A stretch of 64,000 nt of DNA from Synaphobranchus kaupii (GCA_029718625.1 CM056389.1:17089670-17153669), one strand, 5' to 3'; counted from the first letter of the stretch, positions 1 to 10,399 are shown. The notes: generated from the sequence alone by a model not told the origin. Numbers and translations: made by a program.

Positions 1-142
1 GTAGCCTCTTCCCACTCTGCAATGGAGCCGGTTCCTGTAGCCTCTTCCCACTCTGCAATGGAGCCGGTTCCTCTATCCTCTTCCCACTCTGCAATGGAGC
101 CGGTTCCTCTAGCCTCTTCCCACTCTGCAATGGAGCCGGTTC
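1..142. repeat. 36-bp minisatellite, about 4 copies, open at the window edge
   Basis: Four head-to-tail units contain TCTTCCCACTCTGCAATGG followed by AGCCGGTTCCT, with only single-base differences (GTAGCC, CTATCC, CTAGCC at the unit start). The array runs off the left edge, so its true length is unknown. The CCCACTCTG core resembles the core of the array at 374 and 3403, so the two may share an ancestor. Confidence 0.9.
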
Positions 143-373
143 TTGCCAAATACTCAGTGAGAACATTATCAGCTGGAATAGGAAGATTTTGACGTGTCAG
201 CATGGATTTCCCAAATTGATTCGTTTTCATTGAGTGGTCTTTCTGTTACCATTCAAACTATCTTTACTATTACACTGGGCTGGCCAGCGGAGGGACCACT
301 CCCCCTCTATAGCCGGATACCGCCCAAGATTTCTTCCGATTGGGGAGTCTATTCTTGCACTGTCTGAGTGTTG
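143..373. other. Unique sequence, nothing recognised
   Basis: Single-copy sequence between two minisatellites. I see no gene, RNA or mobile element here. Confidence 0.5.
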
Positions 374-447
374 TATGACCTACAGATGACCACTCCCACA
401 TCCCACTCTGTAGCTATGACCACTCCCACATCCCACTCTGTAGCTAT
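374..447. repeat. Left part of the 30/41-bp minisatellite, split by a LINE
   Basis: Two units built on ATGACCACTCCCACATCCCA then CTCTGTAGCT, preceded by a partial ATGACCTACAG spacer. The same array resumes at 3403 on the far side of the LINE. The last bases, TAGCTAT (441-447), recur at 3403-3409 and are read as the target duplication. Confidence 0.85.
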
Positions 448-1001
448 TCAATTCAATTTTTATTTGTATAGCGCTTTTTGCAGAGAACTGTCACAAAGAC
501 GCTGCACAGGGAAACAGAAGGAAAATTGAGCAAAAAACCAGGCCTTAGCCCCCAACCAGCAAAATGAGGTAAAAAAAACTCCCCGGTAGGGGAGAAAAAA
601 CACTGAACAGTGGCGAGAAAAAACTCCCCAGTGGGAAGAAATCTCGGAAGGAACCTGGCTAGAGAGGGGGTGCCCATCCTTCGCTGGCCGGCCCGGTTTA
701 GACTAAAGGTGGACTGAATGGTAATAGTCAATTCAATAATCAGTTCAATCATCAGTTCAAAGGGGGCGGGGTGATGCATCTGGGACTCCGGTTGCGTGAA
801 GTCGGGAGGATAAACCAAAGGAGGGACGGGTCCGAAGCAGTCTGCAAACTCAGGGTGAGGGGCATAACTGGAGCAGTCTGCAAACTCAGGGTGAGAGGGG
901 GACGGGCCGGAGTAATCTGCAGCTCAGGGTGAGAGAGGAAAAGAGAAGGTTAGCCGCCCCCCCGACATCCTTAACTATAGGATTGACTAAAGGGTATGTT
1001 T

Positions 1002-2453
1002 TTAGCCTACACTTAAAGACAGAAAGTGTGTCTGAAGCCCGTACATACGTATGTACATGGGAAGATTATTCCATAAAAAAGGAGCTCTGTAAGAGAAGGC
1101 TCTGCCACCCATTGTAATTTTAGATATAATAGGAATTTTCAAATAGCCAGCACTTTGAGAGCGAAGTAATCTAGGAGGACAGTAAGGAATGAGTAAGTCA
1201 CTCAGATATTCAGGGGCCAAGCCATTTAAAGCTTTAAACGCTAGAAGTAAAATCTTGTAGTCAATTCTGAATTTGACAGGCAGCCAATGGAGAGTTTTGA
1301 GCACCGGGCTGATATGCTCCCGTTTCTTGGTTCTAGTAAGAACCCTAGCAGCTGCATTCTGTACAAGTTGGAGGCGATTCAGGGCTGAGCCAGTGCAACC
1401 AGACAATAATGCATTGCAGTAATCTAGTCGAGAGGTTACAAAGGCATGAACCATTTTTTCAGCATCCTCCAGGGACAACACCTTCCTTAATTTAGATATA
1501 TTCCTCAGGTGGAAGAAGGCCATTCTTGTGATATTGTTAATATGGGGCTGAAAGGAGAGACCTGAATCAATAATTACACCAAGGTTTTTAACAACCTTGT
1601 TGGCGGAGACAGAGAAGCAATCTAAATTTAAGGGAAGCTGTAAGAATTTATCTCGAAGGGATTTGGGACCTAATACTAATATCTCAGTCTTATCTGAGTT
1701 CAATAAGAGGAAATGTTGGGTCATCCAGGCCTTTACATCTTTGAGACAGGTCTCTAGTTTAGACAACTGGTCAACTTCACCTGGCTTAACTGATATATAA
1801 AGTTGTGTGTCATCTGCGTAGCAGTGGTAGTTAACACCTTGTCTGCTTATAATGTTCCCAAGAGGGAGCATGTAAAGAGAAAAGAGCAGAGAACCCAAGA
1901 CCGATCCTTGTGGTACTCCAAAGTTCACCTTAGAAAATTCAGAGGACTGACTGTTTACCCTAACAAACTGGGATCTATCATAGAGATAAGATTTAAACCA
2001 CATAAGAGCATGCCCGGTAAGACCAACTAAATTTTCTAACCTGCAGAGGAGAATATGATGGTCTATAGTATCAAAGGCAGAGCTCAGGTCAAGTAAAACA
2101 AGAATAGAAATACAGCCACAGTCCAGAGAGAGGAACAAGTCATTCATTACTAGGGCAAGGGCGGTCTCGGTGCTATGGTGCTTCCTAAACCCAGATTGAA
2201 ACCTCTCATACACATTATGAGTATGTAAAAATGAAGAAAGCTGTTGCGCTACACATTTCTCAAGAATCTTTGATAAAAATGGGAGGTTTGAAATGGGTCT
2301 ATAATTAGCCAGGACAGTGAGATCCAAATTTGGTTTCTTAAGTAGTGGCTTGATTTCTGCCAATTTAAAGGATGTAGGAACATGGCCCGATAGCAATGAT
2401 GAGTTAATTAAATGAAGAATTGGTTTGATGAGCATAGGCAATATCTCCTTCAA
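1002..2453 (-). pseudogene. L2-type LINE reverse transcriptase, long open fragment
   Basis: 483 codons without a stop. RT motifs in order: ANYRPISNLPFLSKILEK near residue 50; LLDLSSAFDTIDHHILL near 120 (motif A Asp); FGVPQGSVLGSLLFSLYM near 178 (motif B); YHCYADDTQLYIS near 208 (motif C, YADD catalytic pair intact); LNSDKTEILVLG near 252. The C-terminus reaches APFLWNNLPMYIR; the usual following segment is in the next frame, so a frameshift lies near 1045-1055. The catalytic residues are intact, but the upstream ORF is broken. The enzyme would copy LINE RNA at a nicked target. The start Met is simply the first in the open frame. Confidence 0.88.
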
Positions 2454-2905
2454 TAACTTTTACCACTAAAGAAATTCAAGAAATCATTACTACTACATGA
2501 GACTGGAATTTGAGGGTTAGTTGTTGCATGATTATTAGTTAGTTCAGCAACTGTTCTGAATAGAAATCGGGGATTGGTCTTATTTTCTTGTATAAACTTT
2601 GAAAAGTAAGAGGACCTAGCATTAGAGAGAGCATGCTTATAGGCACTAAGACTCTCTTTCCAGGCCAAGTGGAATACCTGCAGTTTAGTAGAACGCCATT
2701 TGCGTTCAAGCTGCTGAGACATTTGTTTAAGAGCCCGCGTGTGGTCGGTGTACCAAGGGGCAAGCCTCTTCTCAATTACTTTTTTGCTTTTTAACGGAGC
2801 AACTACTTCAAGGGTTTTGCGTAGAGCAGTAGCTAATTCCTCTGCCAGATCATTGGTTGACAGGAAGCTGGATGAAGTGTCTAAATCAAGGTAATCAGGT
2901 AGCAC
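2450..2905 (-). pseudogene. LINE ORF2 linker between endonuclease and RT
   Basis: A 151-codon open stretch, in a different frame from the endonuclease piece upstream. It contains basic, Trp-containing motifs such as APWYTDHTRALKQMSQQLER, HLAWKESLSAYKHALSNARS and FLFRTVAELTN, usual in the endonuclease-RT linker of L2-clade LINEs. It ends at FLNFFSGKSY and then a stop. In intact relatives this point is followed by roughly 80 residues leading into the RT. Here the RT frame starts at once, so an internal deletion plus a frameshift at about 2450 is likely. Confidence 0.75.
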
Positions 2906-2970
2906 ATGAATAAAGTTTCCAGTAGTGGAGGTAGTGATAGTGCTACCTGTATACGTTCTGAGTTCAGATG

Positions 2971-3375
2971 CTACAGAATCTTTAACTGCAGAGTAATGAG
3001 GAAATGGTCAGACAGAATAGGATTATGTGAGTGAATTTTAACATTAACAATGTCAATACCAAAACTTAAGACCAGGTCTAAAGTATGACTATGATAATGC
3101 GTGGGGCCAAAAACATTTTGAATGAAACCAATTGATTCCAAAATTACCATAAATGCTGAGGTAAAAGGATCATCTGTATTTTCAAAATGCAGGTTAAAAT
3201 CACCCAATATTAACACTTTGTCATGACTTACAGCTAAATGAGAAAGAAAATCTGCAAATTCATGAATAAAGCCAGCATATGGGCCAGGAGGTCTATAGAC
3301 AGTTACAACTAAAATAGGCTGAGAAGAGGGGCGGTTTCTACCAACCACTGCTGGCTGAGTGTTCATAACTAACAC
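2971..3375 (-). pseudogene. LINE endonuclease fragment (APE-type, C-terminal half)
   Basis: A 134-codon open stretch with the hallmarks of the C-terminal half of an apurinic-type endonuclease: VTVYRPPGPY near residue 25, VLILGDFNLHF near residue 54 (the DFN metal/substrate loop) and LSDHFLI near the end (the SDH catalytic His region). The N-terminal half with the first catalytic residues is missing because the element is 5'-truncated, so it cannot nick DNA. In a complete L2 LINE this domain opens the target site for target-primed reverse transcription. It stops at 2971, and the downstream linker is in another frame. Confidence 0.85.
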
Positions 3376-3402
3376 TTCAAATGAATCAAATGCATACTCT
3401 AA

Positions 3403-4060
3403 TAGCTATGACCACTCCCACATCCTACTCTGTAGCTATGACCTACCCATGACCACTCCCACATCTCACTCTGTAGCTATGACCACTCCCACATCCCACT
3501 CTGTAGCTATGACCACTCCCACATCCCACTCTGTAGCTATGACCTACCCATGACCACTCCCACATCCCACTCTGTAGCTATGACCTACCCATGACCACTC
3601 CCACATCTCACTCTGTAGCTATGACCTACCCATGACCACTCCCACATCTCACTCTGTAGCTATGACCTACCCATGACCACTCCCACATCCCACTCTGTAG
3701 CTATGACCTACCCATGACCACTCCCACATCTCACTCTGTAGCTATGACCTACCCATGACCACTCCCACATCCCACTCTGTAGCTATGACCTACCCATGAC
3801 CACTCCCACATCTCACTCTGTAGCTATGACCTACCCATGACCACTCCCACATCCCACTCTGTAGCTATGACCTACCCATGACCACTCCCACATCTCACTC
3901 TGTAGCTATGACCTACCCATGACCACTCCCACATCCCACTCTGTAGCTATGACCTACCCATGACCACTCCCATATCCCACTCTGTAGCTATGACCTACCC
4001 ATGACCACTCCCACATCCCACTCTGTAGCTATGACCTACCCATGACCACTTGCACATCCT
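3403..4060. repeat. 41-bp minisatellite with an 82-bp higher-order pattern
   Basis: Each 41-bp unit is a 30-bp module (ATGACCACTCCCACATC then YCACTCTGTAGCT) plus an 11-bp spacer ATGACCTACCC. A few units at 3480-3540 lack the spacer (30-bp period). From about 3680 to 3940 the CATCCCAC and CATCTCAC variants alternate strictly, giving an 82-bp dimer repeat. The array ends near 4055 in ATGACCACTTGCACATCC. Confidence 0.92.
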
Positions 4061-4326
4061 GCTTAGAGCACTGATGCTGCTGGGTAATTCAGCACCACAC
4101 TTCTCTACTTTTTTCATACAGTATATTCAGTAGCAAACGGACAGCAGGTAAGAATACCCCCCAGTGGCTCCCTCTTCTCCCCCCCTTCTCTCTCCTTCTC
4201 TCCTCCCTCTCTCCTCCTCTCCCCCTCCCTCTCTCTCCTTCTCTCTCTCCTTTCTCCCTTTCTTTCCTTCCTCTCTCTCCTCCCTGCTCTTCTCTCACTA
4301 GTGATCCCTGCAATGAGGCTGTATCT
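4061..4326. other. Pyrimidine-rich spacer before the 24-bp array
   Basis: Short unique sequence followed by an irregular CT-rich tract (about 4165-4295). No gene seen. The purine bias flips from the minus strand to the plus strand at about 4320. Confidence 0.6.
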
Positions 4327-7300
4327 GTGGTTTGTGAGGGGAAGGTAAGGGAGAGAGGTGAGGGGAAGGTAAGGGAGAGAGGTGAGGGGAAGGTAAGGGA
4401 GAGAGGTGAGGGGAAGGTAAGGGAGAGAGGTGAGGGGAAGGTAAGGGAGAGAGGTGAGGGGAAGGTAAGGGAGAGAGGTGAGGGGAAGGTAAGGGAGAGA
4501 GGTGATGGGAAGGTAAGGGAGAGAGGTGAGGGGAAGGTAAGGGAGAGAGGTGAGGGGAAGGTAAGGGAGAGAGGTGAGGGGAAGGTAAGGGAGAGAGGAG
4601 AGGGGAAGGTAAGGGAGAGAGGTGAGGGGAAGGTAAGGGAGAGAGGTGAGGGGAAGGTAAGGGAGAGAGGTGAGGGGAAGGTAAGGGAGAGAGGTGAGGG
4701 GAAGGTAAGGGAGAGAGGAGAGGGGAAGGTAAGGGAGAGAGGTGAGGTGAAGGTAAGGGAGAGAGGTGAGGGGAAGGTAAGGGAGAGAGGTGAGGGGAAG
4801 GTAAGGGAGAGAGGTGAGGGGAAGGTAAGGGAGAGAGGTGAGGGGAAGGTAAGGGAGAGAGGAGAGGGGAAGGTAAGGGAGAGAGGTGAGGGGAAGGTAA
4901 GGGAGAGAGGTGAGGGGAAGGTAAGGGAGAGAGGTGAGGGGAAGGTAAGGGAGAGAGGTGAGGGGAAGGTAAGGGAGAGAGGTGAGGGGAAGGTAAGGGA
5001 GAGAGGTGAGGGGAAGGTAAGGGAGAGAGGTGAGGGGAAGGTAAGGGAGAGAGGTGAGGGGAAGGTAAGGGAGAGAGGTGAGGGGAAGGTAAGGGAGAGA
5101 GGTGAGGGGAAGGTAAGGGAGAGAGGTGAGGGGAAGGTAAGGGAGAGAGGTGAGGGGAAGGTAAGGGAGAGAGGTGAGGGGAAGGTAAGGGAGAGAGGTG
5201 AGGGGAAGGTAAGGGAGAGAGGTGAGGGGAAGGTAAGGGAGAGAGGTGAGGGGAAGGTAAGGGAGAGAGGTGAGAGGAAGGTAAAGGAGAGAGGTGAGGG
5301 GAAGGTAAGGGAGAGAGGTGAGGGGAAGGTAAGGGAGAGAGGTGAGAGGAAGGTAAGGGAGAGAGGTGAGGGGAAGGTAAGGGAGAGAGGTGAGGGGAAG
5401 GTAAGGGAGAGAGGTGAGGGGAAGGTAAGGGAGAGAGGTGAGGGGAAGGTAAGGGAGAGAGGTGAGGGGAAGGTAAGGGAGAGAGGTGAGGGGAAGGTAA
5501 GGGAGAGAGGTGAGGGGAAGGTAAGGGAGAGAGGTGAGGGGAAGGTAAGGGAGAGAAGTGAGGGGAAGGTAAGGGAGAGAGGTGAGGTGAAGGTAAGGGA
5601 GAGAGGAGAGGGGAAGGTAAGGGAGAGAGGTGAGGGGAAGGTAAGGGAGAGAGGTTAGGGGAAGGTAAGGGAGAGAGGTGAGGGGAAGGTAAGGGAGAGA
5701 GGTGAGGGGAAGGTAAGGGAGAGAGGTGAGGGGAAGGTAAGGGAGAGAGGAGAGGGGAAGGTAAGGAAGAGAGGTGAGGGGGAGGTAAGGGAGAGAGGTG
5801 AGGGGAAGGTAAGGGAGAGAGGTGAGGGGAAGGTAAGGGAGAGAGGTGAGGGGAAGGTAAGGGAGAGAGGTGAGGGGAAGGTAAGGGAGAGAAGTGAGGG
5901 GAAGGTAAGGGAGAGAGGTGAGGTGACGGTAAGGGAGAGAGGTGAGGGGAAGGTAAGGGAGAGAGGTGAGGGGAAGGTAAGGGAGAGAGGAGAGGGGAAG
6001 GTAAGGGAGAGAGGAGAGGGGAAGGTAAGGGAGAGAGGTGAGGGGAAGGTAAGGGAGAGAGGTGAGGGGAAGGTAAGGGAGAGAGGTGAGGGGAAGGTAA
6101 GGGAGAGAGGTGAGGGGAAGGTAAGGGAGAGAGGTGAGAGGAAGGTAAGGGAGAGAAGTGAGGGGAAGGTAAGGGAGAGAGGTGAGGTGACGGTAAGGGA
6201 GAGAGGTGAGGGGAAGGTAAGGGAGAGAGGTGAGGGGAAGGTAAGGGAGAGAGGTGAGGGGAAGGTAAGGGAGAGAGGTGAGGGGAAGGTAAGGGAGAGA
6301 GGTGAGGGGAAGGTAAGGGAGAGAGGTGAGGGGGAGGTAAGGGAGAGAGGTGAGGGGAAGGTAAGGGAGAGAGGTGAGGGGAAGGTAAGGGAGAGAGGTG
6401 AGGGGAAGGTAAGGGAGAGAGGTGAGGGGAAGGTAAGGGAGAGAGGAGAGGGGAAGGTAAGGGAGAGAGGAGAGGGGAAGGTAAGGGAGAGAGGTGAGGT
6501 GAAGGTAAGGGAGAGAGGTGAGGGGAAGGTAAGGGAGAGAGGTGAGGGGAAGGTAAGGGAGAGAGGTGAGGGGAAGGTAAGGGAGAGAGGTGAGGGGAAG
6601 GTAAGGGAGAGAGGTGAGGGGAAGGTAAGGGAGAGAGGTGAGGGGAAGGTAAGGGAGAGAGGTGAGGGGAAGGTAAGGGAGAGAGGTGAGGGGAAGGTAA
6701 GGGAGAGAGGTGAGGGGAAGGTAAGGGAGAGAGGTGAGAGGAAGGTAAGGGAGAGAAGTGAGGGGAAGGTAAGGGAGAGAGGTGAGGTGACGGTAAGGGA
6801 GAGAGGTGAGGGGAAGGTAAGGGAGAGAGGTGAGGGGAAGGTAAGGGAGAGAGGTGAGGGGAAGGTAAGGGAGAGAGGTGAGGGGAAGGTAAGGGAGAGA
6901 GGTGAGGGGAAGGTAAGGGAGAGAGGTGAGGGGAAGGTAAGGGAGAGAGGTGAGGGGAAGGTAAGGGAGAGAGGTGAGGGGGAGGTAAGGGAGAGAGGTG
7001 AGGGGAAGGTAAGGGAGAGAGGTGAGGGGAAGGTAAGGGAGAGAGGTGAGGGGAAGGTAAGGGAGAGAGGTGAGGGGAAGGTAAGGGAGAGAGGTGAGGG
7101 GAAGGTAAGGGAGAGAGGAGAGGGGAAGGTAAGGGAGAGAGGTGAGGGGAAGGTAAGGGAGAGAGGTGAGGGGAAGGTAAGGGAGAGAGGTGAGGGGAAG
7201 GTAAGGGAGAGAGGTGAGGGGAAGGTAAGGGAGAGAGGTGAGGGGAAGGTAAGGGAGAGAGGTGAGGGGAAGGTAAGGGAGAGAGGTGAGGGGAAGGTAA

Positions 7301-7720
7301 GGGAGAGAGGTGAGAGGGAAGGTAAGGAGAGAGGTGAGGGGAAGGTAAGGGAGAGAGGTGAGGGGAAGGTAAGGGAGAGAGGTGAGGGGAAGGTAAGGGA
7401 GAGAGGTGAGGGGAAGGTAAGGGAGAGAGGTGAGGGGAAGGTAAGGGAGAGAGGTGAGGGGAAGGTAAGGGAGAGAGGTGAGGGGAAGGTAAGGGAGAGA
7501 GGTGAGGGGAAGGTAAGGGAGAGAGGTGAGAGGAAGGTAAGGGAGAGAAGTGAGGGGAAGGTAAGGAGAGAGGTGAGGTGACGGTAAGGGAGAGAGGTGA
7601 GGGGAAGGTAAGGGAGAGAGGTGAGGGGAAGGTAAGGGAGAGAGAGGTGAGGGGAAGGTAAGGGAGAGAGGTGAGGGGAAGGTAAGGGAGAGAGGTGAAG
7701 GAAGGAGAGAGGTGAGGGGA
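4327..7720. repeat. 3.4-kb minisatellite of about 140 24-bp units carrying AAG|GTAAGG
   Basis: The unit reads GAGGGGAAGGTAAGGG then AGAGAGGT. Length stays exactly 24 bp until about 7310, after which small indels appear. The plus strand is about 92% purine. Every unit contains AAGGTAAGG, which matches the vertebrate 5' splice-site consensus MAG|GTRAGT at all but the last base. Because 24 is divisible by three and the unit lacks stops in several frames, long open frames appear on both strands: the plus strand encodes an EGKVRERG octapeptide repeat, the minus strand Leu/Pro/Ser-rich octapeptides. I treat these as by-products. Marker variants (GGTGACGG at 5927, 6191, 6791 and 7581) show blocks were copied within the array. 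Confidence 0.95.
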
Positions 7721-8780
7721 AGGTGGAATGCGGTATGGCGGTACGGGCCACTCCAGACTAGGTCAGATAAGTGGGTGCACAGGGTCTTCAGTGGAACTCC
7801 ACTGGGTTCCAATTAATGGAGAGTGAAAGAGAGAGAGAGGTGGGGGAGGGAGAGAGAGAGAGATGGCGATTTACTACGTCCTGGAAAATGACGCCGCAAG
7901 GGATCGCGGCGCTGGTGTGCCGCCCGCCGCCGGGGGTGTGGGGAGTAGACGAAGATGACAAGGGGCGGTGGAGAGGGCCCTGGAAGGCTGGAAAGTGCCA
8001 GCCGCGCGCGCGCGCCTCCGACCCCACAGCCGCGCGTCGCGGTCAGCGCCATGAAGGGGTAAACCCAGGGGAGGGCCACTGACCACAGCCTAGCAGCAGA
8101 ACATTTGAGTGGGGATCAGGGAAACTACACATTGCTGAGATATACAGTAAGGAAAACAAACATTAAATAATAATGCATTGAGAGCATTTGGCTCTCCTCA
8201 GTAAACAGGTTGGCTGATTCAGCCAAGGCAGTGCCTTGTGGATGTTAAGATACTGTATGATCAGATTTTCTGCTTCCCACACTTTCCTTTCTGTCTTGCT
8301 TTCATTAGCACTAATTGCTAAAATGATAATTGCTTTCCAGATACAACTCAATACCGACAGACATTTTGGCTCTTAAAACATGTCCTTAAACCTCAGCTGG
8401 CAAGTAGCACTCTGGTATTCCCTGCACTCCATCTAAGAGAATATTGTGCAAAATAACTTTAAAAAATCTTGATTGCTCATTCCATCTCATTGTTTGCTTT
8501 GTCAGAGTGAACACATCAGACTCTCTCAGTGTACACTGAATCTCATTCCGTCCACTGTGATTGGCTGCATCTTCCTCATGGCACTGAGACAGACATCAAC
8601 TACATTTTGATTGATTGACAGTACCAGGGCGGGCGCAGAGTCAGAAAAACGGGCGGACTCGGGGGGTGAGATAAGCACACATAATGGGACAGGCCCAAGG
8701 CCCCCTGGAAGAGTTCTGTCCCAGTTCTACTATCAGCTGGAACTAAGAGCGGCAGGCAGCCAGACCGCTGTGTCCCAATC
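7721..8780. other. Unique flank with a small CpG-rich patch (7865-8060)
   Basis: After a GA-rich transition (7825-7862) there is a patch with many CpGs, including GATCGCGGCGCTGG, CCGCCCGCCGCCGG and GCCGCGCGCGCGCGCC. It then returns to ordinary AT-rich sequence. No transcript or protein family was recognised. The patch could be a small CpG island or simply GC-rich repeat debris. Confidence 0.4.
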
Positions 8781-9318
8781 ATTAAACCCTCCCTGACCAA
8801 TCACTGCACTATTAAACCCCCTCTGACCAATCACTGCACTATTAAACCCTCTCTGACCAATCACTGCACTATTAAACCCCCTCTGACCAATCACTGCACT
8901 AGTAAACCTCTCTGACCAATCATTGCTCTATTAAACCCTCCCTGACCAATCACTGCACTATTAAACCCTCTCTGACCAATCACTGCACTATTAAACCCTC
9001 TCTGACCAATCACTGCACTATTAAACCCTCTCTGACCAATCGCTGCACTATTAAACCCTCTCTGACCAATCACTGCACTAGTAAACCCTCTCTGACCAAT
9101 CACTGCACTATTAAACCCTCTCTGACCAATCACTGCACTATTAAACCCTCTCTGACCAATCACTGCACTATTAAACCCTCTCTGACCAATCACTGCACTA
9201 TTAAACCCTCTCTGACCAATCACTGCACTATTAAACCCCCTCTCACCGATCACTGCACTAGTAAACCTCTCTCACCAATCACTGCACTAGTAAACCTCTC
9301 TGACCAATCACTGCACTT
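8781..9318. repeat. 30-bp minisatellite, about 18 copies, each with a CCAAT box
   Basis: The unit reads ATTAAACCCTCT then CTGACCAATCACTGCACT. Eighteen units were counted; 16 keep CCAATC exactly and one reads CCGATC (about 9245). GACCAATCA fits the NF-Y consensus RRCCAATSR. The ATTAAA hexamer is a common variant poly(A) signal. Some units carry AGTAAA instead of ATTAAA. Frames open through the array on the minus strand are shadows of the 30-bp period. Confidence 0.93.
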
Positions 9319-9634
9319 CCCTTCTGTTCTAGAAGTCCAAGAACATGCACAAATGATAGGTGGACACTGCCAATGAGTGAATATGACTTAAATATGATTA
9401 AAATATATGACTTAAATATGATTAAAATATAATAATAAGTCATAAGTGTGGGGCCTCAGGACTACTGTAGCCTGGAGGGATGAGGTCCAGCAGGCTGTTT
9501 TCCAGCCCAATTTAAAATGCTTTCAGAGCTCCAGAGAGAAGCTAAATTGGTGCTTATTAGAGTTCAGTTGAGAGCGGATCATATGCTGCAGTATGAGGAA
9601 CGTCCAATATTTCCTGCTGTACATTTCAATTTTA
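9319..9634. other. AT-rich unique sequence
   Basis: Contains a short local repeat of ATATGACTTAAATATGATTA (9380-9428). No gene or mobile element recognised. Confidence 0.4.
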
Positions 9635-9806
9635 GGCTTTTTAGCAGCTAAGCTTATCCAGAGCAACTCACACAAACTTACATTCATCACATGCAATCCA
9701 TTTATACCGCTGGATATTTACTGAAGCGGTTCAGGTTAAGTAGCTTGCTCAAAGGTGCAACTGCAACCTGCAACCTCTTGTGATTCCTGGTCTCTAAACA
9801 TTATGG
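9635..9806 (-). mobile_element. Diverged V-SINE-like copy
   Basis: Read on the minus strand it parallels the better copy at 13289-13526: a degraded tRNA-like head with TAATGTTTAGAGACCAGG, GCAAGCTACTTAACCTGAAC, CTTCAGTAAATATCCAGCGG, then CTCTGGATAAGCTTAGCTGC. The B-box is decayed and the 5-bp tail is absent. It directly abuts the 39-bp minisatellite. Confidence 0.7.
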
Positions 9807-9813
9807 TGCTTCA

Positions 9814-10080
9814 TACATCCCGCACAGCACTAACAGATACACCATTATTGTGTACATCCCACACAGCGCTAACAGATACACCATTATTGTGTACATCCCA
9901 CACAGCACTAACAGATACACCATTAATGTGTACATCCCACACAGCACTAACAGGTACACCATTATTGTGTACATCCCACACAGCACTAACAGGTACACCA
10001 TTATTGTGTACATCCCACACAGCACTAACAGGTACACCATTATTGTGTACATCCAACACAGCACTAACAGATACACAATC
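9814..10080. repeat. 39-bp minisatellite, about 7 copies
   Basis: The unit is ACAGCACTAACAGATACACC followed by ATTATTGTGTACATCCCAC, starting at 9824, 9863, 9902, 9941, 9980, 10019 and 10058. An A/G variant (ACAGATAC versus ACAGGTAC) marks the middle units. Open frames on both strands follow from the 39-bp period (13 codons). Confidence 0.92.
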
Positions 10081-10395
10081 TAGGCCAGACCAAAAGATTT
10101 ATCAGGAAGTATTTTTGAATCCAGATAATTATGTGTTTTCACAAATGGAATACCACTGTCAAAAAAGCAGGTTTTTAATGAAGCGTTGCTCAAGTTAGCA
10201 TAAAAAACATAGAGTTTGTTGTTTGTTTATTTGCTTGTTTGGCTGATTATCATGGGAGCTTCATCCAATTAGCACATATTAGCGCAATTAGCAGAAATAT
10301 GTAACCAGCAATAATGATACACATTTCTGAATTATACATGATATTTCACCTTTTATTTTTTCCAAATGCCATCACACATCAAACACTGAATTGTT

Positions 10396-10399
<4 letters not shown>
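10081..10399. other. Unique AT-rich sequence, nothing recognised
   Basis: No coding potential, RNA fold or repeat family recognised. Confidence 0.4.

Larger units (their letters stand above)
448..3402 (-). mobile_element. L2/Maui-type LINE, 5'-truncated, inserted in a minisatellite
   Basis: Read on the minus strand it gives, in order, the C-terminal half of an APE-type endonuclease, a linker and a reverse transcriptase. A 3' UTR follows, ending in a GCGCTATACAAATAAAAATT tail with TTGAAT repeats (about 448-480 on the plus strand). This tail and the YADD-type RT are typical of fish L2-clade LINEs. TAGCTAT flanks both ends (441-447 and 3403-3409). There is no 5' UTR, ORF1 or endonuclease N-terminus, so this is a 5'-truncated copy. 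Frameshifts and an internal loss make it non-autonomous. Confidence 0.88.

Noticed and set aside
4114..7812. Long proteins on both strands of the 24-bp array
   Set aside because: The unit is 24 bases and lacks stops in several frames, so both strands are open by arithmetic. Composition is low-complexity and the flanking ends are unrelated unique DNA.
8891..9253. 120-codon protein with a 10-residue repeat
   Set aside because: Translation of the 30-bp minisatellite; no start context or family.
9660..9800. Host exon next to the 39-bp array
   Set aside because: The blocks match the SINE at 13289 on the minus strand.
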